From contig NZ_LMMU01000009.1 of assembly GCF_001422375.1 (NCBI RefSeq), forward strand, positions 186,181 to 250,180: a stretch of 64,000 nucleotides of DNA, in the 5' to 3' direction. This document shows, piece by piece, positions 40,347 through 49,417 of the stretch (the stretch's first letter is position 1; each line of letters starts with the position of its first letter). The notes under the pieces were generated by a model that was not told the origin of the DNA, did not search any database, and was given only the letters and a program-made list of their open reading frames with translations. The position numbers and the translations under genes are program-made. Source of the stretch: Methylobacterium sp. Leaf99 (GTDB taxonomy: Bacteria > Pseudomonadota > Alphaproteobacteria > Rhizobiales > Beijerinckiaceae).

Positions 40347-40373
40347 CACGACCCGCCGGATCGCGAACGGAAG

Positions 40374-40396
40374 AGGGCGCCGCGGGCGCCCTTTTT
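40374..40396 (+). terminator. Intrinsic terminator after grxD
   Basis: AGGGCGCC (40374-40381) pairs perfectly with GGCGCCCT (40385-40392) around a 3-nt loop and runs into a five-T tract (40392-40396). It marks the end of a likely purL/bolA-DUF29-grxD transcript. Confidence 0.85.
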
Positions 40397-40463
40397 CGTG
40401 CCGCGCAACGGCTGGCCGCTTCGGCCGTTGGTGAGACGGCACCGGGGTGCCGGAGCGGTTCCG

Positions 40464-41369
40464 ATGCATGATGCGATCATCGTCGGCGGCGGACCCGCCG
40501 GCCTCAACGCCGCGCTCATCCTCGGGCGCTGCCGCCGTTCGGTCCTCCTCATCGACGCCGGGGAGCCCCGCAACGCCGCGACGCCCCGGACCTGGGGCCT
40601 GTTCACCCGCGACGGCACGGCGCCCGCCGACCTGCGGGCCCAGGCCAGGGCCGATCTCGACCGCTATCCGTCGGTGGAATGCCGCACCGCCGAGGTGACG
40701 CGGGCCGACCGCGACGGCGACGCCTTCGCGGTGGTCCTCGCCGACGGCGCCACCGCGCGGGGACGCCGGCTGATCCTCGCCACGGGGCTGCGCCAGGACC
40801 TGCCCGCCGTCGCGGGCTTCGATACCTACTGGGGACGCGGCGTCCACACCTGTCCGTACTGCGACGGCTACGAGAGCCGCGACCGGCCCCTCGTCGCCTA
40901 CGGCCATGGCCATGCCGGGGCGGCGCTCGCCCTCGAACTCACCGTCTGGAGCCGCGACGTCACCCTCTGCACCGACGACCGGGCCGACACCCTGTCGGAG
41001 CCCGACCGGGCCCGCCTCGCCCGCAACGGCATCGCCGTGGCGGACGGCGCCGTGGTCCGCCTGACGGGGGATGGGACCGCGGCGGAGCGCCTGGTCTTCG
41101 CGGACGGGACGGGCCTTCCCTGCCGGGCGCTCTTCCTCACCCCCGGGGGATGCCGCCCGTCGCCCCTCATCGCGCAGCTCGGCTGCGACCTGTCCCCGAA
41201 GGGCATCGTGCCGACGGGGGAGTACGAGGCCACCAACGTGCCCGGCCTCTACGTCGCCGGCGACGCCTCGCGGCGGGTCCAGTTCGCCGTAGTCGCGGCG
41301 GCCGAAGGGGCGATGGCCGCCTTCGCCATCAACACCGAGCTGCTGAAGGCCGAGTTGGCCCGGCCCTGA
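40464..41369 (+). CDS. Thioredoxin-reductase-like FAD-dependent oxidoreductase
   Basis: A 301-residue flavoprotein of the thioredoxin-reductase fold. The FAD motif is DAIIVGGGPAGLNAALILGR, the redox-active disulfide is in GVHTCPYCDGYES, and the second FAD segment is NVPGLYVAGDASRRVQFAVV. The usual NADPH motif GxGxxA is altered to GHGHAGAALALEL, so nucleotide preference is uncertain. It resembles the stand-alone TrxR-like oxidoreductases often found beside regulators or anti-sigma systems. ATG 40464 with GGAG upstream. It follows the grxD terminator and likely has its own promoter. Confidence 0.88.
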   Translation: MHDAIIVGGGPAGLNAALILGRCRRSVLLIDAGEPRNAATPRTWGLFTRDGTAPADLRAQARADLDRYPSVECRTAEVTRADRDGDAFAVVLADGATARGRRLILATGLRQDLPAVAGFDTYWGRGVHTCPYCDGYESRDRPLVAYGHGHAGAALALELTVWSRDVTLCTDDRADTLSEPDRARLARNGIAVADGAVVRLTGDGTAAERLVFADGTGLPCRALFLTPGGCRPSPLIAQLGCDLSPKGIVPTGEYEATNVPGLYVAGDASRRVQFAVVAAAEGAMAAFAINTELLKAELARP

Positions 41370-41680
41370 GAGCCGGTCCGGCCCGGTGCGACGACGGGGG
41401 GCCGGATCGTTCCGACCGAATCAGGCGACTTTTGGGCATCACGGTGGCGCGGTCACGGGGGCGGACCGTGCGTTTCCGTTGCCCGCGGGGCGCGTTTCTC
41501 AAGGAAACGATGTATTCAGGTGCGCCGCAGCACGGGAAATAGCGTCGAAACTACGCAGTCGTAAATTAAGCATCAATTATGGCGTGCGCCCGGAACTTTT
41601 TCGCGTTATCCCCGGTTTCTGCCAATGACCGGGTCGCGGCTCCCCATGGAGTCCTTAACGGCGCCGGGTCGGTGAACGCC
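41370..41680. other. Gene-free gap, 311 bp
   Basis: I see no gene, RNA or repeat here. The middle (about 41550-41600) is AT-rich for this genome (TCGTAAATTAAGCATCAATT) and could hold the promoter of the small gene at 41681. Confidence 0.4.
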
Positions 41681-41896
41681 ATGCCAGTGTTCGAAGCCAA
41701 GAATCTCGATGCGGAGTTCGAGGGCCACGCCTTCCTCGCCGCCATCCTGCACCCCTCGCAGGAGGCCCGGACCCGCGCCCTGACGCATGGCCGCAACCGT
41801 GCCGTCCGCGCCTCGATGATGGCCGATCCGATGACCATCGAGCCGCATTACCCCATGCGGCCGGCCGAGGCGGAGATCGAGGCCCAGGCGACCTGA
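41681..41896 (+). CDS. Small hypothetical protein
   Basis: A 71-residue protein I do not recognise (MPVFEAKNLDAEFEGHAFLA, tail EPHYPMRPAEAEIEAQAT). It is soluble with a mixed charge pattern and several Met and His residues. ATG 41681 has GGTGA upstream; a longer in-frame reading from 41579 lacks a good site. It is followed by a good terminator at 41956-41988, which supports it being an expressed unit. Confidence 0.55.
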   Translation: MPVFEAKNLDAEFEGHAFLAAILHPSQEARTRALTHGRNRAVRASMMADPMTIEPHYPMRPAEAEIEAQAT

Positions 41897-41955
41897 ATTC
41901 GCTGCGGAGTCGTTTTCGTCCCTCGCAAACGCCCCGGTTTTCCGTTGTCGCGTTG

Positions 41956-41988
41956 AAGCCGTCCTCCCATGATGGGAAGGCGGCTTTT
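41956..41988 (+). terminator. Intrinsic terminator
   Basis: A hairpin with arms AAGCCG..TCCCAT (41956-41970) and ATGGGA..CGGCTT (41972-41986), with a short mismatch, runs into TTTT. It would end the small gene at 41681 and faces the end of the leftward gene at 42024. Confidence 0.75.
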
Positions 41989-42023
41989 CGCATGCGCGGA
42001 CGTGTCAACCGGATCGTGGCGGC

Positions 42024-42875
42024 CTACCAGGTCTGGGCGGTGATGACGCCCTGCCGGGTCACGACGGCCCAGGACCGACCCCGGCGCTCGATGGTCTCGA
42101 TGCGGCCGACACCCGGAACCATATCGCCGATCCCGACCTCGACGAGGCGGCGCTTGCGGTCCTCCAGGACAGCGATCCCGTCATAGACCTCGCGAACGGC
42201 CCAGTTGTCGCTGGCGGGGGGCTTTGGCGCGGCGTGGGCCTTGTCGGTGATCGCCCCGGTCTCCGTTGGCTCCACCGCCTTGTCCGGCACCGCCTTGGCG
42301 GCGACGGGGGCCGGTGCGGGAACGGCGGCGCGCTTCTCGACCTGTGCCGTCAGGGCCGTGAGGCGTGCGGCGTGATCCTTCTCATTCTGTTCGACGCGCT
42401 CGCTCAGCGCCGCGAGCTTGGCGGCGAGCGCCTGTTCCGACCGGCCGACACGCTCCATCACGGCGGTGCCGCGGGTGCGGACCTCGCCGCGCACCGCCTC
42501 CGTGCCGTCCTGCACCTGCGCCAGGCCCTTGCCGAGCTGGGCCAGGGCCGTGGCGATCCGGTCCGTCTCGGCCCGGGCGGTGCCGAGCTGATGCTGGAGC
42601 TGCGCCATGGCGGTGGCGGCGCGGTCCTCGCCCGTGGTACCGAGGCGGGTCGCGCCGGCGCCGAGGCCGGCGCCGACGAGGAGCGCCGCGCCGACGAGGC
42701 CGGCGAGACGCGGATCGACGCGGCGCATCCACGGGGTGGGGGTGGCCACGGCCGCGACGACGGGGTTCGGCGCCGCCTTCGTGGCAGACTTCATGGCGGG
42801 CTTGGCCCCCGTCACCGCCTGCTTCAGCAGCGCTTCCGGCGAGGTGTCCGCCGCCGTCCCGACCGTGCCCGTCAT
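42024..42875 (-). CDS. Single-pass membrane protein with periplasmic coiled coil, hypothetical
   Basis: A 283-residue protein of unknown function. After a basic N-terminal region there is one transmembrane helix (RLAGLVGAALLVGAGLGAGA, about residues 57-76), then a coiled coil of heptad Ala/Leu/Glu/Arg character (about 80-190). A conserved-looking C-terminal block (NWAVREVYDGIAVLEDRKRR, GIGDMVPGVGRIETIERRG) follows; similar blocks occur in hypothetical proteins of Bradyrhizobium and relatives (recollection, not a search). ATG 42875 has GGGAAG upstream; an earlier ATG at 42917 is possible. It could be an envelope scaffold. Confidence 0.72.
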   Translation of the reverse strand: MTGTVGTAADTSPEALLKQAVTGAKPAMKSATKAAPNPVVAAVATPTPWMRRVDPRLAGLVGAALLVGAGLGAGATRLGTTGEDRAATAMAQLQHQLGTARAETDRIATALAQLGKGLAQVQDGTEAVRGEVRTRGTAVMERVGRSEQALAAKLAALSERVEQNEKDHAARLTALTAQVEKRAAVPAPAPVAAKAVPDKAVEPTETGAITDKAHAAPKPPASDNWAVREVYDGIAVLEDRKRRLVEVGIGDMVPGVGRIETIERRGRSWAVVTRQGVITAQTW

Positions 42876-42992
42876 GACCGATGCTTCCCGAATGATCAGG
42901 AAGCATTGGTTAAGCATGCTTGTTTACCAAAGCGTTACCATGGTGGGCGGCCGCTTGTGTCGGCAGCGGCCGCCTGGGCCGCCGGCCCCCGC

Positions 42993-45080
42993 TCAGGCCG
43001 CCAGCCCCCGCTGGCGCAGGAGCGGCTCGATGCTCGGCAGCCGCCCCCGGAAGGCCGTGTAGGCCTCGCCCGGATCGCGCAGGTTGCCGGCGCCGTAGAC
43101 GAACTTGCGCAGGCGCGCCGCCGTCTCGGGGTGGAAGATGTCGCCGGCCTCGCGGAACGCGTCGAAGGCGTCGGCGTCGAGGACCTCCGACCACAGGTAG
43201 CTGTAGTAGCCGGCGGCGTAGCCTTCCCCGGAGAAGATGTGGGCGAAGTGCGGCGAACGGTGCCGCATGGAGATCTCCGCCGGCATGGCGATGCGGGCGA
43301 GGGCGTCGGCCTCGAACGCCTGGACGTCGAGGCCGTCCTCGCCGGCGCTCGACAGGTGCAGGGTCATGTCGACGATGGCCGAGGAGGTGTACTCGATGGT
43401 GGCGAAGCCCTGGTTGAAGGTGCGGGCCGCGAGCAGACGCTTCAACAGGTCCTCCGGCATCGGCTCGCCCGTGCGGTAATGGCGGGCGTGCCGGCGCAGG
43501 ACCTCCGGCTGCTCGAGCCAGTGCTCGTAGAGCTGCGAGGGCAGCTCGACGAAGTCGCGGGCCACGGCGGTGCCGGACAGGAGCGGATAGGTCACGTCCG
43601 ACAGGAGGCCGTGCAGGGCGTGGCCGAACTCGTGGAACAGGGTGCGGGCGTCGTCGAACGACAGCAGAGTCGCCTCGCCGTCCGGCGCTTTGGCGAAGTT
43701 CATCACGTTGACGATGACCGGCGTGACGACACCGTTGAGGCGTTCCTGCGAGCGGAAGGCGCTCATCCAGGCGCCGCTGCGCTTCGAGGCGCGGGCGAAG
43801 TAATCGCCGAGGAAGACGCCGACCTCGGCGCCGTCGGCGTCGTGGACGGCCCAGGCCCGCACGTCGGGGTGGTAGCGCGGCACGTCGGCGAGTTCCTCGA
43901 ACCGCAGGCCGAACAGGCGGGTCGCCGTGTCGAAGGCGGCGGCGATGACGCCGTCGAGCGACAGGTACGGCTTGATCTCGCCCTCGTCGAGGTCGTGCTC
44001 GGCCCGGCGCAGCTTCTCCGCGTAGTGGCGCCAATCGTGCCGGGCGAGGGCGAACTCGTGCCCCTCGGTTCGGACGATGGCCTGGAGCCGGTCGCGCTCG
44101 GCCGCCGCCTGGTGGTGGGCCGGGGTCCAGACGTTGCGCAGCAGGGCCATGGCGTTGTCGGGGGTGCCCGCCATGGTGTCGGAGAGCTTGAGGTGGGCGA
44201 AGCTGTCGAAGCCGAGCAGGCGCGCCCGCTCGGCGCGCAGGGCCACGGTCTCGGCGATGAGGCCGCGGTTGTCGGTCTCGCCGCCGTTCTCGCCGCGCTT
44301 CGACCAGGCGGCGTAGGCGCGCTCGCGCAGGTCCCGCCGGGTGGAGAACACCAGGAACGGCTCGATCAGCGAGCGCGACAGGGTGATGACGTGGCCGTGC
44401 TGGCCGCCCCGCTCCTTGGCGGCGGCGGCGGCGGCGGCGCGCAGGAACGGCGGCAGGCCGGCGAGATCCTCTTCCGCGTCGAGGGGCAGGGCGAAGGCGC
44501 CCTCGTCGGCCAGAAGATTCTGGCTGAAGCTGGTGCCGAGTTCGGCGAGCCGCCCGGCGATCTCGGCCATGCGGGCCTTGGCCTCGGGGGGAAGATCGGC
44601 GCCCGACAGGCGGAAGCGCGTGCGGTAGCGCTCGAGCACCCGGCGTTCCTCCGGCCCGAGGGCTTCGGCCTCGGCATCCACGGCCGAGATGCGGGCCCAC
44701 AGGTCGGGGTCGAGATAGATGGCGCTGCCGTGGCGGGCGAGGACGGGCGAGATCGAGCGCTCCACCGCCTGGAGCTCGGGGTTGGTGTGGCTGCCGCTGA
44801 GGTTGAAGAACACGCCCGCGACCCGGTCGAGGGCGAGGCCGGCCCGCTCCAGGGCGCCCACGGTGTTGTGGAAGTCCGGGGCCGCCGGGTTTTTCGCGAT
44901 GGCGGCGATCTCGGCCTTGTGCGCGGCGAGGGTCGCCTCGAAGGCCGGCAGGTAATGGGCGGGTTCGATGCGCTCGAACGGCGGCAGGCCGTGGGGCGTC
45001 GCCCAGGCGTGCTCCGCGAACGGCCCGATCGACGCGCCGGTGGGGCTGGAGGCGGGAGCGGGGGTGGTGCCGACGGTCAT
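42993..45080 (-). CDS. M3 family oligopeptidase / peptidyl-dipeptidase
   Basis: A 695-residue zinc metallopeptidase of family M3 (Dcp/OpdA type) that degrades short peptides in the cytoplasm or periplasm. The zinc motif is ARTLFHEFGHALHGLLSDV with the third ligand Glu in ARDFVELPSQLYEHW. AEGYAAGY-like substrate elements appear as GEGYAAGYYSYLWSEVLDAD. No signal peptide is seen, so a cytosolic location is likely. ATG 45080 is preferred because AGGA lies 5 nt before it; ATG 45086 is also in frame. Confidence 0.92.
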   Translation of the reverse strand: MTVGTTPAPASSPTGASIGPFAEHAWATPHGLPPFERIEPAHYLPAFEATLAAHKAEIAAIAKNPAAPDFHNTVGALERAGLALDRVAGVFFNLSGSHTNPELQAVERSISPVLARHGSAIYLDPDLWARISAVDAEAEALGPEERRVLERYRTRFRLSGADLPPEAKARMAEIAGRLAELGTSFSQNLLADEGAFALPLDAEEDLAGLPPFLRAAAAAAAKERGGQHGHVITLSRSLIEPFLVFSTRRDLRERAYAAWSKRGENGGETDNRGLIAETVALRAERARLLGFDSFAHLKLSDTMAGTPDNAMALLRNVWTPAHHQAAAERDRLQAIVRTEGHEFALARHDWRHYAEKLRRAEHDLDEGEIKPYLSLDGVIAAAFDTATRLFGLRFEELADVPRYHPDVRAWAVHDADGAEVGVFLGDYFARASKRSGAWMSAFRSQERLNGVVTPVIVNVMNFAKAPDGEATLLSFDDARTLFHEFGHALHGLLSDVTYPLLSGTAVARDFVELPSQLYEHWLEQPEVLRRHARHYRTGEPMPEDLLKRLLAARTFNQGFATIEYTSSAIVDMTLHLSSAGEDGLDVQAFEADALARIAMPAEISMRHRSPHFAHIFSGEGYAAGYYSYLWSEVLDADAFDAFREAGDIFHPETAARLRKFVYGAGNLRDPGEAYTAFRGRLPSIEPLLRQRGLAA

Positions 45081-45248
45081 GGTCATCCTGAGTTCGCGGA
45101 TCGTGTCCCAGCCGCAAGGTAAGCACCGCTCCGCCCCGGTGCAAAGGCCGTGCCCGACCTTTGCGCCACGGCTGTTGCCCCTTCGCCCTTGCTGCGCGCC
45201 CCGGAACCGCGATGCTCCGCGCGACCCCAGGCAGAAAACGGAACCCGG

Positions 45249-46142
45249 ATGCCCCCGCGCTCACTCAACGCCGCATCCCGGCGACTCCATCGCGGGATCG
45301 TCGTCTCCGCCCTGTTCGTCCCCCTGCTCGGGGCCGGGCTCGCGGCGCAGGACAGCGCGGTCCCGGTACCGCCGCCGCTGCCGCCGGCTCGGCCCGCGGA
45401 CCTCGGGGCCGCCCCCGCCCCTCCGGCCGGTCCGACCCTCGACGCGCCGCGTCCGCCCGAGCGGCCGCCGGAGCTGTCCGCGCCGGCGGCGAAACCGGCC
45501 GACACCAAGCCCGAGGAGCAAGCGGCCGAGGCGACGCCCCTGCCCCCGGCCCGGCCGCCCGAACTCTCCGGCGAGGCCGCCCTCGCCCTGACGGTGGCGG
45601 CGGCCGACGACACCGCCTGCCGGCAGCGCCTGGAGCGCCTCGGCGCCCGGTTCGAACCCCAGCCGGCCCTCGCGGACGGCCAGTGCGGCGCGGCCCGCCC
45701 CCTCAAGATCACGTCGCTTTCCGGCGACCTCGCCCTGACGCCCCCCGCCCTCCTGGTCTGCAGGGCCGCCGAGGCCCTGGCGCGCTGGGCCACGGAGGCG
45801 CAGGTGCTGGCCGAGCGCGACCTGTCGCAGCCGCTCAAGGGCCTCAGCCTCGGCACCACCTACGTCTGCCGGGGCCAGAACCACGATCCCGATGCCAAGC
45901 TGAGCGAGCACGCCTTCGCCAACGGCATCGACGTGATGGGATTCACCTTCGCGAACCGGCCGGCCATCGCCGTGGCGCCCCTGCCCGAGGGGACGCCGGA
46001 AGCAGCCTTCCTCGCCCATGCCCGCGCCAGGGCCTGCGGGGTCTTCCGCACGGTGCTCGGGCCCGGCACGGATGCGGCGCACGCCAACCACTTCCACCTC
46101 GACGAGCGCGAGCGTCCCGCCGGCCACCGCCTCTGCCAATAA
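45249..46142 (+). CDS. Extensin-like domain protein, secreted
   Basis: A 297-residue exported protein. A signal-like segment (GIVVSALFVPLLGAGLAAQ) is followed by a Pro/Ala-rich linker (about residues 35-110) and an extensin-like C-terminal domain: CRQRLERLGARFEPQP, KITSLSGDLALTPPALLVCR, LSEHAFANGIDVMGF, and HANHFHLDERERPAGHRLCQ at the end. This domain is common in alphaproteobacteria and is thought to act on or bind the wall; catalytic activity is not proven. ATG 45249 places the hydrophobic segment near the N-terminus. An L,D-transpeptidase follows 84 bp downstream. Confidence 0.88.
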   Translation: MPPRSLNAASRRLHRGIVVSALFVPLLGAGLAAQDSAVPVPPPLPPARPADLGAAPAPPAGPTLDAPRPPERPPELSAPAAKPADTKPEEQAAEATPLPPARPPELSGEAALALTVAAADDTACRQRLERLGARFEPQPALADGQCGAARPLKITSLSGDLALTPPALLVCRAAEALARWATEAQVLAERDLSQPLKGLSLGTTYVCRGQNHDPDAKLSEHAFANGIDVMGFTFANRPAIAVAPLPEGTPEAAFLAHARARACGVFRTVLGPGTDAAHANHFHLDERERPAGHRLCQ

Positions 46143-46226
46143 TTTTCAAGGCGCGGAACGGCTTAGTCTCCGCCGAGCTTGTTTCCTGTCGAGTGGGCGG
46201 CGGCGCCCCGGCCAGGATGCGTGACC

Positions 46227-47498
46227 ATGCTTGGATTGTTGAAGGTGGGCGGCGTGTCCGCGCTGGCCTGGACCTGCCTCGTCGGCGGTGCCCAGGCGGC
46301 GCCCGAGAAGGCGGTCCCCGAGAAGGAAACCCCCGGCAAGGAAACCCCCGCCAAGGCGGACGCGGCGCGCCCAGCCGAAGCGCCCGCCCTCACCCGGGAC
46401 GCCATCGAGGCCGCCACGTTCGTGGATGGCGCGAAGCCGAAGGGCGACGACGGACAGGCCGGCGCGAAGAAGGGTGGCAAGGGGAAGGCCGACGACAAGC
46501 GGCCCGACCCCCTCCTCGTGAAGGTGCAGGTGCTTCTCGACCGGGCGCAGTTCTCGCCCGGCGCCATCGATGGACGCGACGGCGAGAACCTGCGCGGCGC
46601 CCTCTCGGCCTTCGCCGTCGCCAACGGCCTGCCGGCCGCGACGCGCATGAACGCGAAGCTGTTCGAGACCCTGAAGGCCACGAGCACCGAGCCGGTGGCG
46701 GCCGAGTACACCCTGACCGAGGCCGACGTCGCCGGGCCCTACGTCCCGGAAATCCCCGCGAAGATGGAGAAGCAGGCCGATCTGGAGGCCCTGTCCTACA
46801 CCGATGCACGCGAGATGCTGGCCGAGCGCTTCCACATGACGCCGGCGCTTCTCACCGCCCTCAACCCCGACAAGCCCCTCGACAAGGCCGGCACGGTGAT
46901 CACCGTGCCGGCGGTGCCGGCCCTGGAGACGGGCAAGCCGAAACCCGAGGACAAGGCGGGCAAGAGCGACAAAGGGGGCAGGACCGGCAAAGCAGCCAAG
47001 GAGGACAAGGAGGACAAGGCAGCCAAGGAGGACAAGGCAGCCAAGGAGGACAAGGCGAGCGGGGACGACAAGCCGGCCAAGGACGTCGCCCGCATCACCG
47101 TCGACAAGGCGACCCGCCACGTGCGGGCCTTCGACGAGGCCGGCAAGCTCCTGGCGTTCTACCCCGCCTCCATCGGCAGCGCGGAGAAGCCCGCCCCCTC
47201 GCGCAAGACCAAGGTCAAGGGCGTCGCCTTCGCGCCGACCTACACCTACAACCCGAAATATGCGTTCAAGGGCGTGAAGACGAAGGAGAAGTTCACGATT
47301 CCCCCCGGCCCCAACAACCCCGTGGGCGTGGTGTGGATCGACCTCGCGATCCCCTCCTACGGTATCCACGGCACGCCGGAGCCCGAGAAGGTCGGCAAGA
47401 CCGAGTCGCACGGCTGCATCCGCCTGACGAACTGGGACGCGCGCAGTCTCGCCCTGCGGGTGGCGCCCGGCACCGAGGTCACGTTCGTGGACGACTGA
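46227..47498 (+). CDS. L,D-transpeptidase (YkuD domain) with peptidoglycan-binding-like region
   Basis: A 423-residue exported cell-wall enzyme that makes 3-3 crosslinks or attaches proteins to peptidoglycan. A signal peptide (MLGLLKVGGVSALAWTCLVG) precedes a PG-binding-like segment (VQVLLDRAQFSPGAIDGRDG), a LysM-like stretch, a Lys/Asp/Ala repeat linker (about residues 250-290) and the YkuD domain. The domain has YGIHGTPEPEKVG and the catalytic Cys in ESHGCIRLTNWD. ATG 46227 sits 9 nt after AGGA; GTG 46221 is in frame. The end overlaps the convergent permease gene by 20 bp. Confidence 0.92.
   Translation: MLGLLKVGGVSALAWTCLVGGAQAAPEKAVPEKETPGKETPAKADAARPAEAPALTRDAIEAATFVDGAKPKGDDGQAGAKKGGKGKADDKRPDPLLVKVQVLLDRAQFSPGAIDGRDGENLRGALSAFAVANGLPAATRMNAKLFETLKATSTEPVAAEYTLTEADVAGPYVPEIPAKMEKQADLEALSYTDAREMLAERFHMTPALLTALNPDKPLDKAGTVITVPAVPALETGKPKPEDKAGKSDKGGRTGKAAKEDKEDKAAKEDKAAKEDKASGDDKPAKDVARITVDKATRHVRAFDEAGKLLAFYPASIGSAEKPAPSRKTKVKGVAFAPTYTYNPKYAFKGVKTKEKFTIPPGPNNPVGVVWIDLAIPSYGIHGTPEPEKVGKTESHGCIRLTNWDARSLALRVAPGTEVTFVDD
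46992..47054 (+). repeat. 18-bp coding tandem repeat in the L,D-transpeptidase linker
   Basis: GCAGCCAAGGAGGACAAG occurs three times (46992-47009, 47019-47036, 47037-47054), with a 9-bp half-unit between copies 1 and 2. It encodes AAKEDK repeats. Perfect in-frame repeats like this tend to change copy number, altering linker length without breaking the protein. Confidence 0.85.
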
Positions 47499-48213
47499 TC
47501 CGGGCCAGCGCCGCCAGCCCCAGCATGGCGGCGTCGCCGAGGAAGGCCAGGGCGGCGGTGGCGCAGGCGCCCTGGAGCATCGGCACGGTGTTCTGGTTCT
47601 GGAGCCCGGCGACGATGGGCGTGCCGAGCGTGGCGGCGCCGGCCAGGGCCCCGACCGCCGCCGTGGCGATGGACAGCACCAGGGCGGTGCGCAGGGTCTC
47701 GACGATCCCGGGCGCGGCCAGGGGCAGTTCGACGGACAGCAGGATCTGCCGGCGGGTCAGGCCCATGGCCTCGGCGGCCTCGCGTGCCTCGCGCGACACC
47801 GTCTCCAGGGCGCCGACCGTGCCGCGCAGGACCGGCATCACCCCGTAGGCGACCAGCGCCAGGAGGGTCGGCGGACCGCCGAAGCCCAGCACCGGCAGGG
47901 CGAGGGCCACCACCACCACGGGCGGCACCGCCTGGGCGGCGGCGGCGACGCCGTCGATGGCCGGGCGCAGGGCGGCCGCCCCGCGCCGGGTCGCCACGAT
48001 GCCGAGGCCGATCCCGAGGCCCGCCACCAGGGCGAGGCCGGTGCCGGCGAGGACGAGGTGCTGCAGGGCGAGGGCGAGGAGACGCTCCGCGTCGAGGGCT
48101 CGGCGCGGTGCCTCGCCGAGGATTTTTGCGATCCGGGTTGCGACCGCCGGATGGCTCAAGGCCGCCAGGGCGAGGCCGGTGGCGGCGACGGTGACGATGG
48201 GGCGGAGGCTCAT
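47479..48213 (-). CDS. Osmoprotectant-type ABC transporter permease (OpuC/ProW-like)
   Basis: A 244-residue inner-membrane permease. The core VFATRRGA..AIDGVAAAAQAVPPVVV, LGFGGPPTLLALVAYGVMPV and the EAA-loop-like EAREAAEAMGLTRRQILLSV are typical of quaternary-amine importers. LGTPIVAGLQNQNTVPMLQG near the end is also characteristic. Its ATG overlaps the stop of the longer permease upstream by 4 bp. No ATP-binding gene is adjacent on either side. Confidence 0.9.
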   Translation of the reverse strand: MSLRPIVTVAATGLALAALSHPAVATRIAKILGEAPRRALDAERLLALALQHLVLAGTGLALVAGLGIGLGIVATRRGAAALRPAIDGVAAAAQAVPPVVVVALALPVLGFGGPPTLLALVAYGVMPVLRGTVGALETVSREAREAAEAMGLTRRQILLSVELPLAAPGIVETLRTALVLSIATAAVGALAGAATLGTPIVAGLQNQNTVPMLQGACATAALAFLGDAAMLGLAALARISRPRT

Positions 48214-49391
48214 GCCGGCAGTCCCGCGCGCATCCCATCCTCCACGGCGCTCAAGGTCCGCTCGGCCACGAGCGAGAGGGCGACCACCGGCACGGCGCCG
48301 AGCAGGATGAGGTCGGGGGCGAACTGCGCCATGCCGTCGAAGACGATGCGGCCGAGGCCGCCGGCCCCCACGAGGGCGCCGAGGGTGGCGAGCCCGATGC
48401 CCTGGACGGCGGCGACCCGCAGGGCCCCGACGAGGAGCGGCGCCCCGAGGGGCAGGCGCAGGCGGGCGAGGATCTGAGCGTCCGTGAGGCCCATGGCTCT
48501 GGCCGCGTCGAGGCTGGCGGGGTCGGGCGCGCGGAGCGCCGCCGCCAGCCCCCGCCACAGGGGCAGGAGCAGGTAGGCGGCGACGCCCACCATGGCGGGG
48601 GCCGGCCCCAGGGCCGAGAGACCGAGGTCGCGCAACGGGGGCACGGCCCGCAGCAGCCCGCCGGTGAGGGCGACGAGGCCGCCCAGGAGCGCCACCGCCG
48701 GCACCACCTGCACCCCGCCGATGGCGATCCCGACCGCGTCCTGGCCGCGCCGCCACAGGGACAGCAGGATCACCGCGGGGACGGCCAGTCCGAGGGCGCC
48801 GCCGGCGAGCACGAGGTGCTCGACGAAGGCCGCGTGCACGGCCTCGCGCCGGGCGGCGTACTCGACGGCGAGGGACAGGGCATCGAACAGGCCCGCCCGT
48901 CCGGCCGCGACGAGGCCGACGAGGCCGAGCCCCACCACGACGAGGCCGAGGCCCGGCTGGCGGCAGCGCCGGACGGCGAGGCCGAGGGCGGCGCCGAGCA
49001 GGGCGGCGGCGAGCCACGCCCCGGCCCCGAGGCCGGCCCGCGCCGCCGGCGGCTGGTCCGCCATCCGCAGGGCGGCGCCGTGGCCGAGCCCCCCGGCGAA
49101 GAGGCCGGCGGCGGCGACGGCGAGCGCCAGGGCGGCGGCTCCGGCCCGTCGGCCCGGGGAAACGGCGAGGAGGCCGGCGGCGAGGGCGGAGAGCGCGAGG
49201 ATCGCCGGCAGGACCGGGCCGAGGGCGGACCCGCCGCTCACCGGCACGCCGGGGACGAGGCGGTTGGCGGCCAGGGTCAGCACGGGCCCGTGGATCAGGG
49301 CCGCGGCGAGGGCCGCCAGCCAGGCGAGGGCCGTCAGCCAGGCGAAACTCACGGCCGCCGTCGGGCCTCGCCCTCCCGTATCGGTCCGCAT
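48210..49391 (-). CDS. Osmoprotectant ABC permease with extra N-terminal membrane domain
   Basis: A 393-residue permease, much longer than the usual 210-250. The C-terminal half is a normal OpuC-type permease (VGIAIGGVQVVPAVALLGGL, the loop SLDAARAMGLTDAQILARLR, GAGGLGRIVFDGMAQFAPDL). The N-terminal 180 residues add several hydrophobic helices (for example AWLTALAWLAALAAALIHG and GLGLVVVGLGLVGLVAAGRA) of no known function. The gene sits 26 bp after the solute-binding gene and overlaps the second permease. A glycine betaine, choline or similar substrate is likely. Confidence 0.88.
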   Translation of the reverse strand: MRTDTGGRGPTAAVSFAWLTALAWLAALAAALIHGPVLTLAANRLVPGVPVSGGSALGPVLPAILALSALAAGLLAVSPGRRAGAAALALAVAAAGLFAGGLGHGAALRMADQPPAARAGLGAGAWLAAALLGAALGLAVRRCRQPGLGLVVVGLGLVGLVAAGRAGLFDALSLAVEYAARREAVHAAFVEHLVLAGGALGLAVPAVILLSLWRRGQDAVGIAIGGVQVVPAVALLGGLVALTGGLLRAVPPLRDLGLSALGPAPAMVGVAAYLLLPLWRGLAAALRAPDPASLDAARAMGLTDAQILARLRLPLGAPLLVGALRVAAVQGIGLATLGALVGAGGLGRIVFDGMAQFAPDLILLGAVPVVALSLVAERTLSAVEDGMRAGLPA

Positions 49392-49417
49392 GCCTTCGCC
49401 CTCCGCCGCCGGGGCCG

